From the NCBI GenBank assembly GCA_964352615.1, contig CAYGSG010000074.1, positions 1 to 15,188 of the forward strand: a stretch of 15,188 nt of DNA. Direction: 5' to 3'. Below, in pieces: positions 1 to 9,576 of the stretch. Both the position numbers and the translations under genes were made by a program. The notes beneath the pieces were generated by a model. It saw nothing but the letters and a program-made list of their open reading frames with translations, ran no database searches and was not told the DNA's origin. This stretch comes from OFTM382 sp964352615 (GTDB lineage Bacteria; Planctomycetota; Phycisphaerae; Phycisphaerales; UBA1924). Numbering within the stretch: the stretch's first letter is position 1; each line of letters opens with the position of its first letter.

Positions 1-2
1 TC

Positions 3-824
3 TTTCTGCAGGGCGGGCCGATTGAGCGGGTGGGCCGGTGGCTTCCCGGGTCGGATAACATCAACAACCCCGAGTACGCGGGCGGCATCGGCATCAGCCA
101 GACCATCTTTACGCCACGCGATATCGAGCTCGAAGAACCTCCCCGCAGCGAGCGGCCCTACGCGGGGATCCTGCTCTTCCACACATACGTGCAGCGGTTC
201 GATGACCAGACGATGGACCACTTCGAGCTCGACGCGGGTGTTGTCGGTTCGTCCTCGCTCGCTGAAGAAACCCAGAAGTCGCTGCACACCGCGCGCGGCT
301 GGGACAAGCAGTTGCACGATGAGTTTGTTTTCGACGCCACGATCCGCAAGACCTGGAAATTCGGCCTCTTCGGGACCGAGACCGGTCGAACGGGCGTCGA
401 TGGATGGGGCGTGGAGCTGCTGCCGCAAGCGGGCGGAACACTCGGCACGGCTTACCGCAACGCGCACGCGCAGTTGCTCTTCCGCGCCGGCTACAACCTG
501 CCGGGCGACTTCGGCCCGCGCCGCGTCTTTGACATCGGCTCAGCGGCCCCGGACCCCGAGGGCCGGTGGGGCTGGTACGCCTACGCCCGTGGACACGGCC
601 GGGCCGTGCAGCACAACATCACGCTCGACGGCAACTCCTACCGCGACAGCCGAAGCGTTGACAAAGAGAATTTCGTCGGCGAGTTCGAGTTCGGCTTCGT
701 GGGCACGCTTGGCAAGCACCTCATGCTCGGCTGGGGCTGGACCGCCGTCAGCGCTGAGTACGAGAACGACGACTCGTTTGATTCCTACGCGACGGTCTCG
801 GTGACCGCGCACTTCGAGTTCTAG
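3..824 (+). CDS. LpxR-family lipid A 3'-O-deacylase (DUF2219), 5'-truncated by window edge
   Basis: The frame is open to the left edge, so the true start and signal peptide lie outside the window; the GTG at 30 is internal. Family hallmarks are visible: a GISQTIFTP segment, RPYAG, the GVVG-S-S-LAEETQK stretch and GWDKQLHDE. The His of QLHDE (codon 315-317) matches the position of the catalytic His of Salmonella LpxR, and the Ser of GISQ matches its active-site Ser; the usual N-terminal Asn-Asp pair would be upstream. The C-terminus ends in alternating strands and a terminal Phe (AHFEF), as expected of an outer-membrane beta-barrel. Known family role: calcium-dependent removal of the 3'-acyloxyacyl chain of lipid A in the outer leaflet. 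Activity here is inferred. The next gene begins 89 bp downstream and is probably separate. Confidence 0.85.
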   Translation, partial: FLQGGPIERVGRWLPGSDNINNPEYAGGIGISQTIFTPRDIELEEPPRSERPYAGILLFHTYVQRFDDQTMDHFELDAGVVGSSSLAEETQKSLHTARGWDKQLHDEFVFDATIRKTWKFGLFGTETGRTGVDGWGVELLPQAGGTLGTAYRNAHAQLLFRAGYNLPGDFGPRRVFDIGSAAPDPEGRWGWYAYARGHGRAVQHNITLDGNSYRDSRSVDKENFVGEFEFGFVGTLGKHLMLGWGWTAVSAEYENDDSFDSYATVSVTAHFEF

Positions 825-913
825 CACAAGTTCTAGGACAAATCTTTGCCCCGTTTCTAGCCTCAAAGCTCCACCCGTTAGCCGCATCCATTTAGACAGA
901 GAGACCTCGCACC

Positions 914-1408
914 ATGACCAAGGTGAAATTGACGACCAACAAGGGCGACATCACGCTGGAGATCGATGCCGATGAGGCGCCGATCTCAGCCGAGAACTTC
1001 ATGTCGTACGTCGACAACGGTTTTTACGACGGCACGATCTTCCACCGGGTCATCGACGGCTTCATGATCCAGGGCGGCGGGTTCACGCCCGACATGAAGC
1101 AGAAGAAGGCCGACAAGACGATCAAGAACGAGTGGAAGAACAACCTGACCAACCAGCGCGGTGCGGTTGCCATGGCCCGGCTGGGCGGCGACCCGGATTC
1201 AGCATCATGCCAGTTCTTCATCAACCTCAAGGACAACGGGTTTCTCGATCAGGCTCAAGACGACGGCGCGGCCTACGCCGTGTTCGGCAAGGTGGTCGAC
1301 GGCATGGACGTGGTTGATGCAATCAAGAACGTCAAGACCGCCGACAAAGCGGGCCATGGCGACGTGCCCGTCGAGCCCGTGATTGTTTCCAAAGCCGAGC
1401 GAATCTGA
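914..1408 (+). CDS. cyclophilin-type peptidylprolyl cis-trans isomerase (PpiB-like)
   Basis: A 164-residue single-domain cyclophilin with no signal peptide, so probably cytoplasmic. It catalyses cis-trans isomerisation of X-Pro bonds during protein folding. The active-site segments are present: FHRVI with the catalytic Arg45, FMIQGG at 50-55, AMAR near 87-90 and CQFFINL near 99-105, where the usual Ser before QFFIN is Cys. Length matches the small bacterial PpiB class. The ATG is preceded by a purine stretch (gagag, about 10 nt upstream), which supports this start. The gene stands alone on the plus strand; the next gene downstream converges on it with only 42 bp between the stops. Family assignment is secure; substrates are unknown. 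Confidence 0.96.
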   Translation: MTKVKLTTNKGDITLEIDADEAPISAENFMSYVDNGFYDGTIFHRVIDGFMIQGGGFTPDMKQKKADKTIKNEWKNNLTNQRGAVAMARLGGDPDSASCQFFINLKDNGFLDQAQDDGAAYAVFGKVVDGMDVVDAIKNVKTADKAGHGDVPVEPVIVSKAERI

Positions 1409-1412
1409 GCGT

Positions 1413-1438
1413 GTGGCCGGCTTGCCAGAGCGGCCCAC
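1413..1438. terminator. possible bidirectional hairpin between convergent genes
   Basis: In the 42-bp gap between two convergent stop codons, GTGGCCG (1413-1419) pairs with CGGCCCAC (1431-1438) across an 11-nt loop, with one bulged base. There is no clear T-tract on either side, so termination here is inferred mainly from position. Confidence 0.35.
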
Positions 1439-1450
1439 TCGACCAGCACG

Positions 1451-2260
1451 CTAAACCAGCCCGCCGAGCATCATGCCAATCAAGTACGCGACGATGGCCG
1501 CGGTCCCACCAATGGCCAGTGTTTCAGCGGCGCCGCGCCACTTGGCCTGCTCGACGACCCGCGCCTTGAGCACGCCGACCGTGGCAAACGCGATCGCAGC
1601 AAAGACGATGCTCATCGGGAACATATCGCCGCTGCTCTTGGTCGCCAGCCCAAACGCGTAGGGGATCAAGGGCATCGCGCCGATCAGCACGAACGCGATA
1701 AATGTTGCGTTCGCGGCCTTGAGCGGGTTCGATGGGGAATCGCTGATGCCGTGCTCCTCGATCATCATCGTGCGCAGCCAGCGGTCCTTGTCGGCGGTAA
1801 TCACCTCGACCACCTGTTCAAGCAGCTCGCCCTCGAAGCCCTTGGCGCGATAGATCTCGCGGATCTCGGCCCGCTCGCCCTCGGGCTCGATCTCGATCTC
1901 CATGGTCTCTTCGCGCCTCAGGCGATCGATCTGGTCCTGCTCCGCTCTCGCGCCAAGGTAGTTGCTCGAGGCCATCGAGAACCCATCGGCCATCAGATTG
2001 GCAGCGCCGAGAATCAGCACGATGCCCGGCTGCAGCCCGGCGCCCGCAACACTCGCCACGACGGCAAAGGTCGTGACGGTGCCGTCGATCGCGCCGTAGA
2101 TGAAATCACGCAGGTATGTCTGCGACGGGCCGCTGCTGAGCCGTTCACGGATGTCCTCGGGGGCGTGGCTCTCGCCGACAGCGTGGTGCGAATCGGGCAG
2201 TTGGTCAGGCAGTTGGCCAGAGATTTGGTCAGGCGTTGGCTTTGGAGCTTGCTCTGTCAA
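1451..2260 (-). CDS. VIT1/CCC1-family iron/manganese transporter
   Basis: A 269-residue membrane protein of the VIT1/CCC1 family, whose members export or sequester Fe2+ or Mn2+. After a hydrophilic N-terminal tail of about 50 residues comes the family signature RDFIYGAIDGTVTTFAVVA (51-69), a second helix ending ANLMADGFSMASSNYLGARAE, a Glu-rich cytoplasmic section (about 105-180, with EEtmEiEiEpEgERaE) like the metal-binding domain between TM2 and TM3 of VIT1, then three hydrophobic segments (about 185-205, 213-231, 248-269). No ATG lies before the first helix. A TTG at 2260 with AGAAAGCGGGA upstream is the best start and leaves 35 bp to the glycosyltransferase stop; a longer reading to 2350 would overlap that gene by 55 bp. 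It is the last gene of a four-gene minus-strand operon. Confidence 0.88.
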   Translation of the reverse strand: MTEQAPKPTPDQISGQLPDQLPDSHHAVGESHAPEDIRERLSSGPSQTYLRDFIYGAIDGTVTTFAVVASVAGAGLQPGIVLILGAANLMADGFSMASSNYLGARAEQDQIDRLRREETMEIEIEPEGERAEIREIYRAKGFEGELLEQVVEVITADKDRWLRTMMIEEHGISDSPSNPLKAANATFIAFVLIGAMPLIPYAFGLATKSSGDMFPMSIVFAAIAFATVGVLKARVVEQAKWRGAAETLAIGGTAAIVAYLIGMMLGGLV

Positions 2261-2295
2261 GATCAGTCCCGCTTTCTGGCATTGGCGTGTGCGGA

Positions 2296-3030
2296 TCAGA
2301 AGAGGTTGTACTTGAGGATGCAGCGCAGCGCCGACACGCCGTCGCGCCACGTGATCTTTTTGCCCTCGGCGTACGTTCGGCCCGCGTAGCTCACCGCGAC
2401 CTCGTAGACGCGGGGCGGCTGGCCCTCGGCGGTTCGGTGTTGGGCAATCTTTGCCACCAGTTCGGGCTCGATCCCGAAGCGCGGCTCGCGCAGCTCGATC
2501 GGCTCGATGACCTCACGCCGAAACGCCTTGAGGCAGCACTCGATGTCCGTCAGGTTGAGGTTGGTGAGCATGTTGCTCAGCATCGTGATGAACCGGTTGG
2601 CCACCGCGTGCCAGTAGTACAGCACCCGGTGCGTCTGGCCTATGAACCGCGAGCCGATGACCACGTCGGCCTGGCCATCAAGAATCGGTCTCAGCACAGC
2701 TTGATGGTCCGCCGGGTCGTACTCAAGGTCCGCGTCCTGCACGATGAGCAGCTCGGCCCCGTCGGCTATCGCAGCGCGAAAGCCGGTGCGCAGCGCCGCA
2801 CCCTTGCCCAGGTTGCGTTCGTGGAACAACGCGGTGGTGGCCTCATCGCTCGCGAGCTGTCTGACGATTTCGATTGAGCCGTCGGTCGAGCCATCGTCAA
2901 TCAGGTAGATCGTTCGTTCGCATCGAGTGCCGTCGGAAGCGGTCGGCTCGGGCGTGCTGCGGAGCCGATCGACGAGCTGGCGCAGCGTGCCGTGCTCGTT
3001 GTAGACCGGGATGATGACCGCGAGCTTCAT
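2296..3030 (-). CDS. family 2 glycosyltransferase, dolichyl/undecaprenyl-phosphate mannosyltransferase-like
   Basis: A 244-residue GT-A enzyme of family GT2. It starts with IIPVYNE (6-12), then DDGSTDGS (45-52) for nucleotide-sugar binding, RNLGKGAALRTGF (72-84), the DxD-containing QDADLEYDP (98-106), GSRF (126-129) and FGIEPE (185-190). This layout matches DPM1-like transferases that load a sugar from a nucleotide donor onto a polyprenyl phosphate. No membrane segment follows the catalytic domain, so it would act from the cytoplasmic side as a peripheral protein. The ATG overlaps the mutY stop (ATGA, 3027-3030), indicating translational coupling within the minus-strand operon. Donor and acceptor cannot be read from the sequence; polyprenyl-phosphate specificity is inferred from overall similarity. 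Confidence 0.9.
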   Translation of the reverse strand: MKLAVIIPVYNEHGTLRQLVDRLRSTPEPTASDGTRCERTIYLIDDGSTDGSIEIVRQLASDEATTALFHERNLGKGAALRTGFRAAIADGAELLIVQDADLEYDPADHQAVLRPILDGQADVVIGSRFIGQTHRVLYYWHAVANRFITMLSNMLTNLNLTDIECCLKAFRREVIEPIELREPRFGIEPELVAKIAQHRTAEGQPPRVYEVAVSYAGRTYAEGKKITWRDGVSALRCILKYNLF

Positions 3031-4142
3031 GCGTTGGAGGATACGCGCTGGCCGAGCAGGGCGGGCGGTGTTTCAAGCAGTATCCGCCGCTGCGCGCTGG
3101 AGAGCCCAAGCCGGCTGATCTGGCTGGGCGACTTCCACTCGGCGCCGGGCCTGCTCCCGGGCGAGCGGGCGGTCAGCACCTGGAACCGCACATCGCGGTG
3201 CGAGGTGGCGAGTGAGAATCGGCACACACGCGACGGTGTATGGGCGAGCCCGAACGCCGCAGCAACTCGTGGCGCGGTGAGCGACCTGGGCGTCTCGATA
3301 GTCGGTGCCTGCCACAACCCCGCCCACATGCCGGTGGCGGGCCGTTGTTCCACGAGCATTCGGCCGCGATCATCAAACACCAACAGCGAGGTCGCGTGCA
3401 GCACGGTCTTGGCTGCGGCCTTGCGCGGCGATGGTATATCGCTCTGCAGGTTCCGTGCGTACGCAGCGCAGCCAGATCGCATCGGGCAAGTTAAGCAAGA
3501 TGGATTGGCCGGCGTGCAGATGGTCGCGCCGAGTTCGATCAGCGCCTCGTTGATGAGTGGCGCGGCAACGCTAGTTGCTTCGAGCAGTGCCTGCGAAGCG
3601 ACCCACACCCGCTTCATCGTCGCGGGTTCGTTGAGCACGCCCGGCTCGCCACGCACGCGCAGCAGCACGCGAGCGACGTTGCCATCGACCGCCGGTGTGC
3701 GCTCACCAAAGGCAAGCGATGCCACCGCGCCCGCGGTGTACCGCCCCACGCCCGGCAACGCGCGCAGGCCATCCGCATCGGTCGGCCAGCCGCCCATGTC
3801 GACTACCGCTCTCGCAGCCTCGTGCAGCCGGCGAGCCCGCTGGTAGTAGCCAAGGCCCGACCACAGCTCAAGAACCCGGTCTACGTCTGCTGTTGCCAGC
3901 GACTCGACGGTCGGGAACCGAGCCATGAACCGCTCGAAGCGGTCAACAACGCGCGACGCCTGCGTCTGCTGGAGCATGATCTCGCTCACCAGCACGCGGT
4001 AGGGGTCGCGCCGCGATTCCAGCGGGCGGGCACGCCAAGGGAACTCGCGGGCGCTGGCCCTGAACCATTCCACCAACAGCTCCGCCAGCCGATCAGCCCA
4101 TCGCTCAGCCAGTTGGGCTTGGCTGGTCTCAGGCTTGGTCAT
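3027..4142 (-). CDS. mutY: A/G-specific adenine DNA glycosylase MutY
   Basis: MutY removes adenine mispaired with 8-oxoguanine or guanine in base-excision repair. Numbering from a TTG at 4163, the catalytic Glu61 lies in SEIMLQQTQ, the helix-hairpin-helix is LPGVGRYTAGAVASLAFG (136-153), and the catalytic Asp160 lies in AVDGNVARVL. A [4Fe-4S] cluster motif C-x6-C-x2-C-x5-C is formed by Cys216, 223, 226 and 232. A C-terminal NUDIX-like domain follows (from about 252, with LLVFDDRGRMLVEQRP and GMWAGLWQAP) and would recognise 8-oxoG. I prefer the ATG at 4142, giving 371 residues and a 14-bp overlap with the upstream Nfu-like gene; the TTG at 4163 would add seven residues. The stop overlaps the next gene by 4 bp. 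Length and motifs are complete. Confidence 0.96.
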   Translation of the reverse strand: MTKPETSQAQLAERWADRLAELLVEWFRASAREFPWRARPLESRRDPYRVLVSEIMLQQTQASRVVDRFERFMARFPTVESLATADVDRVLELWSGLGYYQRARRLHEAARAVVDMGGWPTDADGLRALPGVGRYTAGAVASLAFGERTPAVDGNVARVLLRVRGEPGVLNEPATMKRVWVASQALLEATSVAAPLINEALIELGATICTPANPSCLTCPMRSGCAAYARNLQSDIPSPRKAAAKTVLHATSLLVFDDRGRMLVEQRPATGMWAGLWQAPTIETPRSLTAPRVAAAFGLAHTPSRVCRFSLATSHRDVRFQVLTARSPGSRPGAEWKSPSQISRLGLSSAQRRILLETPPALLGQRVSSNA

Positions 4143-4422
4143 AGTCAGCCGTGGAGTGGTCAAGCAGCGCGCGGTCGGCGGCCTTGCGGATCGCGGTCCA
4201 GCTTCGGCCCGGCTCGCGCGAGAGGGTGATGAACCGCTCGTGGATCAGCACGCCGACGACCCCATCGATGGCAAGCAGGGCGCAAGCGAGCGGGTCCGGT
4301 TGGTCGGGGCTGGCTGGTTTCGTGCCGGTTCGGTACGAGCGGATGCCGTCGTGCTGGGGCTGGTCGAGGTCGAGCTTGATCGCGTCGGGGTTGGGCGTGG
4401 GCTGCGCGCCAGTAATCCTCAT
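4129..4422 (-). CDS. stand-alone Nfu/NifU N-terminal domain protein
   Basis: A 97-residue protein that matches the Nfu N-terminal domain: QPTPNPDAIKLDLD at the start, the middle block DPLACALLAIDGVVGVLIHERFITLSRE (43-70) and SWTAIRKAADRAL near the end. In full-length Nfu proteins this domain precedes a CxxC domain that carries an Fe-S cluster; here there is no Cys pair (one Cys, at 47), so the protein cannot bind a cluster the Nfu way and may act as an adaptor. A longer reading from a GTG at 4461 exists, but homology begins at the ATG at 4422. It is first in the minus-strand operon and overlaps mutY, which encodes a [4Fe-4S] enzyme. A role in cluster delivery is inferred from context only. 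Confidence 0.82.
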   Translation of the reverse strand: MRITGAQPTPNPDAIKLDLDQPQHDGIRSYRTGTKPASPDQPDPLACALLAIDGVVGVLIHERFITLSREPGRSWTAIRKAADRALLDHSTADYDQA

Positions 4423-4469
4423 ACGCGGATCGTAGCTTCGGATAGAATGAGGCTGGCGCACGCCGGGAC

Positions 4470-4484
4470 GGGAGCATCGGGCTG
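4470..4484 (+). promoter_or_regulatory. ribosome-binding site with candidate CTG start for cdaA
   Basis: GGGAG (4470-4474) is followed by 7 nt and then CTG (4482-4484), in frame with the cyclase. The 13 residues between this CTG and the first usual start (TTG at 4521) read ELFDRINDLIGRL after the initiator, which looks like genuine protein. The TTG at 4521 and the ATG at 4536 have poorer upstream purines. The upstream limit is an in-frame TAG at 4443. Confidence 0.4.
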
Positions 4485-4520
4485 GAACTCTTTGATCGCA
4501 TCAACGACCTGATTGGCCGA

Positions 4521-5435
4521 TTGGGCACCTACTCGATGGCGAGCGTGCTCATCGAGCTGGCGCTCATCTGGATCGTCGTGCTGGTCGTGGTGAAATTCTT
4601 GCAGGGCACCCGGGCTGCGGGCGCGATCAAAGCGGTGCTGGTCGTGCTGCTCGTCGCGACGATGGTCGTGCAGATCATCGGGGGCGAAGCCACCCTCCCG
4701 CGGCTGGTCCTCCTCTATGACCGGCTGCTCGCGGTGGTCGTGATCGGGCTGGTCGTGATCTTTCAGCCCGAGCTTCGCCGGGCTCTGATCCGTCTGGGCG
4801 AGACCCCGCTGCTGCGGTCGAATACGGACACGATCGGGCAGATTGTCGATCCGATCGTCGAGGCTGCGGCGTACTTCAGCAAGGCCCGGTTCGGGGCGAT
4901 CATCGTCATTGAGCGCCGGGTCGGGCTCGCCGGTCTGGTCGAGGGCGGTACGAGAATGGACGCCGAACTCTCGGCTGCGGTGCTCCAGACCATCTTCTTC
5001 CCGGGCACCGCACTCCACGATCTGGCGGTGGTCATCCGTGGCAAGGTCATCCACGCAGCGGGCGTGCAACTCCCCATGGCCGATGCCGAGGAGATGAGCG
5101 ACCCCTCGTTCGGCGCACGCCACCGGGCTGCGGTGGGGTTGACCAAAGAAACTGACGCACTGGTGCTCGTGGTCAGTGAAGAGTCCGGCGCGATCCGCCT
5201 GGTCGAACGCGGCAAGCTCGGCCCGCCGCTTTCGCCAGACGAACTGCGTGCTGCCCTTCGCGAACGCGCGGCGACGCTCAAGGCCAACCCCGCCAAAGAA
5301 GCCACAGCGGGCAAGAAGCAGGAACAGGCCGAGCAATTACCCGACGTCGATCCTGACGAGCCCGATGCGCCAGCCGAGCCTTCCGACGAGGCACCAGCGC
5401 CAACCGAAGCATCGGCCAAAGGGGCCGACTCATGA
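4521..5435 (+). CDS. cdaA: membrane diadenylate cyclase CdaA (DisA_N domain), altered DGA motif
   Basis: The protein makes the second messenger c-di-AMP from two ATP. Three N-terminal membrane segments (about 10-27, 36-55, 68-84) precede FQPELRRALIRLGE (81-94) and the DAC domain (about 105-250). Seen there are a GGTRMDAELS block, GARHRAAVG with the conserved RHR (200-202), and VVSEESG with the metal-binding Glu region (219-221). The usual DGA motif is instead Asp167-Leu-Ala (codons 5019-5027), so the Gly is lost while the metal-binding Asp stays. A hydrophilic Glu/Pro/Ala-rich tail (about 255-304) is longer than in Bacillus CdaA. Residues are numbered from the TTG at 4521, but a CTG at 4482 with a better ribosome-binding site may be the real start. 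The stop overlaps the cdaR-like gene by 4 bp. Family assignment is firm; catalytic competence is uncertain. Confidence 0.92.
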   Translation: MGTYSMASVLIELALIWIVVLVVVKFLQGTRAAGAIKAVLVVLLVATMVVQIIGGEATLPRLVLLYDRLLAVVVIGLVVIFQPELRRALIRLGETPLLRSNTDTIGQIVDPIVEAAAYFSKARFGAIIVIERRVGLAGLVEGGTRMDAELSAAVLQTIFFPGTALHDLAVVIRGKVIHAAGVQLPMADAEEMSDPSFGARHRAAVGLTKETDALVLVVSEESGAIRLVERGKLGPPLSPDELRAALRERAATLKANPAKEATAGKKQEQAEQLPDVDPDEPDAPAEPSDEAPAPTEASAKGADS

Positions 5436-6466
5436 GTTCGACCAAGCCCACCTTCGGACGCACGCTCCGTTTCTACCTGTCGGTGACGCTCATCGCGGTG
5501 ATGGTGTGGGTCGTGGCCGAGGGCCAGACGCTCCAGCGCCAAGCCGTCGAGATGCAGGTTGGCTTCGGCAGCAACCAGCAGTACGCAGCCAGCGTGCAGA
5601 CCGAAGGCTGGACCGGGGCCATCAAGGTGACCTTTGAAGGCTCAGCCAATGTGAGCACCGAGGCCCAGGGTCTCAACGGCGAACTGCTCATCGCCGAGCC
5701 GGGCCAGGGCACCGTGCCCATCGAAAGCGGCGTCCATTCCATCGACCTCCGCCAGCTCATCCGCGAGATGCTCGAAACCCGCCGAAGCGCGCTGTCGGTG
5801 GTCTCGGTCGAGCCCGCGACGGTCGCGGTCCGCGTTCAGCAGCTTGAACGTGTTGAGCAGGACGTGGTCGTGGTGCTGCCCGACGGCATCGCGGCGTCCA
5901 ACATGGTCGTTTCTCCTGCCAAGGTTGTGCTGCTGGCACCCGTCGGGAGCCTCAAAGGCACGATCGAGGCGCGGGTGGTGCTTGATGCCGCCACCCTCGC
6001 GGGCCAGCCGCTGGGCCGACCGATCACGCTGGGCGAGAAGGCCGTCACGCTCATCGATCGTGATGCAGCCCCGCTGCCGCAGGGGCTGGTGGTCACGCCG
6101 GCCTCCGTTTCCGTGGCCCTTGAACTCCAGACAAGGGCTGCTCAGGTGACGCTGGCATCGGTCCCGATTGTGGTGCAGTTGCCACCGACCGAGCTCAACC
6201 GCTGGAACGTGCAGATCCCGGATGCTGACCGCGTGCTGCGAGATGTCACGCTCACCGGGCCAGCGACGGTCATCGAGGAGTACCGCAATGGCCAGCGGCA
6301 GCTTCTGGCGGTCATTCGGCTGGGCTTTGAGGAGCTTGAAACCCGCATCGAATCCAAGCGGGCCGAGTTCCCGGGGCTCGGCGTGGGCGTAACCGTTGAG
6401 GTTCAGGATCGCGATGTGGGCCTGACGATCACGCCCCGTGAGGCCCCAGCCACCGGCGGCGGTTGA
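5432..6466 (+). CDS. YbbR-domain protein, CdaR-like regulator of CdaA
   Basis: A 344-residue protein with a short cytoplasmic N-terminus, one membrane segment (about 12-30, FYLSVTLIAVMVWVVAEG) and an extracytoplasmic part built of about three YbbR-like beta repeats (roughly 33-135, 136-235 and 236-335). The recurring pattern is a hydrophobic strand, then VSPAKVVLLAP or VTPASVSVAL, typical of YbbR domains. In Firmicutes the YbbR protein CdaR binds and modulates CdaA; the 4-bp ATGA overlap with cdaA here strongly supports the same pairing. Sequence similarity alone is weak, so the assignment rests on fold pattern, topology and position. The third gene of the Firmicute operon, glmM, is not next; atpA follows after a 146-bp gap in which I see no gene. 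Confidence 0.85.
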   Translation: MSSTKPTFGRTLRFYLSVTLIAVMVWVVAEGQTLQRQAVEMQVGFGSNQQYAASVQTEGWTGAIKVTFEGSANVSTEAQGLNGELLIAEPGQGTVPIESGVHSIDLRQLIREMLETRRSALSVVSVEPATVAVRVQQLERVEQDVVVVLPDGIAASNMVVSPAKVVLLAPVGSLKGTIEARVVLDAATLAGQPLGRPITLGEKAVTLIDRDAAPLPQGLVVTPASVSVALELQTRAAQVTLASVPIVVQLPPTELNRWNVQIPDADRVLRDVTLTGPATVIEEYRNGQRQLLAVIRLGFEELETRIESKRAEFPGLGVGVTVEVQDRDVGLTITPREAPATGGG

Positions 6467-6612
6467 AACCCAACAGACGGCCCGCCAGGGGCGGAAATGG
6501 CCCGCCGGGCAAGCTACGCTTGGAGCCGTTTCGTCGGCTGGCCCCGTGCATCATGCCCTGAGGCCTTCCAAGCCGCGACGACCAAACGAGACCGCCATCA
6601 GGGAGCCGGACG

Positions 6613-8202
<1,590 letters not shown>

Positions 8203-8237
8203 GCCTTCGCACTGAAGCTCAAAATTTGTTCCTCCCC

Positions 8238-8259
8238 AGCCCCGCCCCTTGGCGGGGTT
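8238..8259 (+). terminator. intrinsic-type terminator after atpA
   Basis: CCCCGCC (8240-8246) and GGCGGGG (8251-8257) form a perfect 7-bp stem over a CCTT loop, extendable to 9 bp with A8238-T8259 and a G-T pair. It begins 36 bp after the atpA stop and is followed by TTGTTCGTT, a weak T-rich tail. Confidence 0.65.
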
Positions 8260-8280
8260 GTTCGTTGGTGGAAGAAGTCA

Positions 8281-8384
8281 ACGCAGAGGCGCGGAGCAAA
8301 GACGCAGAGAGGGCAGAGGCTGTCCGGACGAGCCGCGGCCGTAAAGGAGTGGGTGGGAAGAGCTTCACCACAGAGCGCACGGAG
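8281..8384. repeat. purine-rich CAGAG-type intergenic repeat remnants
   Basis: Units ACGCAGAGGCGCGGAG (8281-8296), GACGCAGAGAGGGCAGAGG (8301-8319) and ACCACAGAGCGCACGGAG (8367-8384) share a CAGAG core. Text of this kind recurs between genes in many environmental bacterial genomes. I see no open frame with coding features here. Confidence 0.5.
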
Positions 8385-8464
8385 ACCATTGAGAAGAGGG
8401 GAGGGGGCAAGCGGTGATTGAGAAGAATGGGGAAGAAGGAGCCAGAGGGTGTGGGCGATGGGTG

Positions 8465-8632
8465 GCACTGGCAGCTTGCGGCCAGTGCGGTATGCAATAA
8501 GGCAAACACTGCTGGACAAGCCAGCAGTGCCACCCGGAGGAGAGACTCTGCTTACACGGGCGGGATGCCCTTACTACCTGAAGACGGGCAAGATGCCCGT
8601 CCCACTGGAAGAACACAGCCTGCAAGGCTGTG
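8465..8632. repeat. cluster of REP-like palindromes
   Basis: Five small palindromes lie within 170 bp. They are 8465-8488 (GCACTGGC/GCCAGTGC, 8 bp, 8-nt loop), 8507-8529 (CACTGCTGG/CCAGCAGTG, 9 bp, loop ACAAG), 8558-8570 (GGGC/GCCC, a decayed relative of the next), 8583-8601 (GACGGGCA/TGCCCGTC, 8 bp, loop AGA) and 8614-8632 (CACAGCCT/AGGCTGTG, 8 bp, loop GCA). Three are followed within a few bases by a CCAC motif, which suggests a shared unit design. Similar palindrome mosaics are common between genes in Planctomycetota and Verrucomicrobiota. The units differ in sequence and spacing, so this is not a CRISPR array. Short frames across it are spurious. Confidence 0.75.
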
Positions 8633-8663
8633 CCACCAAGAAGAGCCGACGGGAACAAGGTGC

Positions 8664-9557
<894 letters not shown>

Positions 9558-9576
9558 GGCTGCCTCTCTGGTTGCT

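Noticed and set aside
4443..4448. TAGAAT as a -10 promoter box for cdaA
   Set aside because: It matches five of six consensus bases, but no -35-like hexamer lies at 16-18 bp, and promoter consensus in this phylum is not well established.
4419..5336. Minus-strand open frame antisense to cdaA
   Set aside because: Its translation is Asp/His/Arg-rich low-complexity text, as expected from the complement of a Val/Ile/Ala-rich membrane gene.
8465..8632. CRISPR array
   Set aside because: Units differ in sequence, are individually palindromic and are unevenly spaced, with no identical direct repeats separated by uniform spacers.
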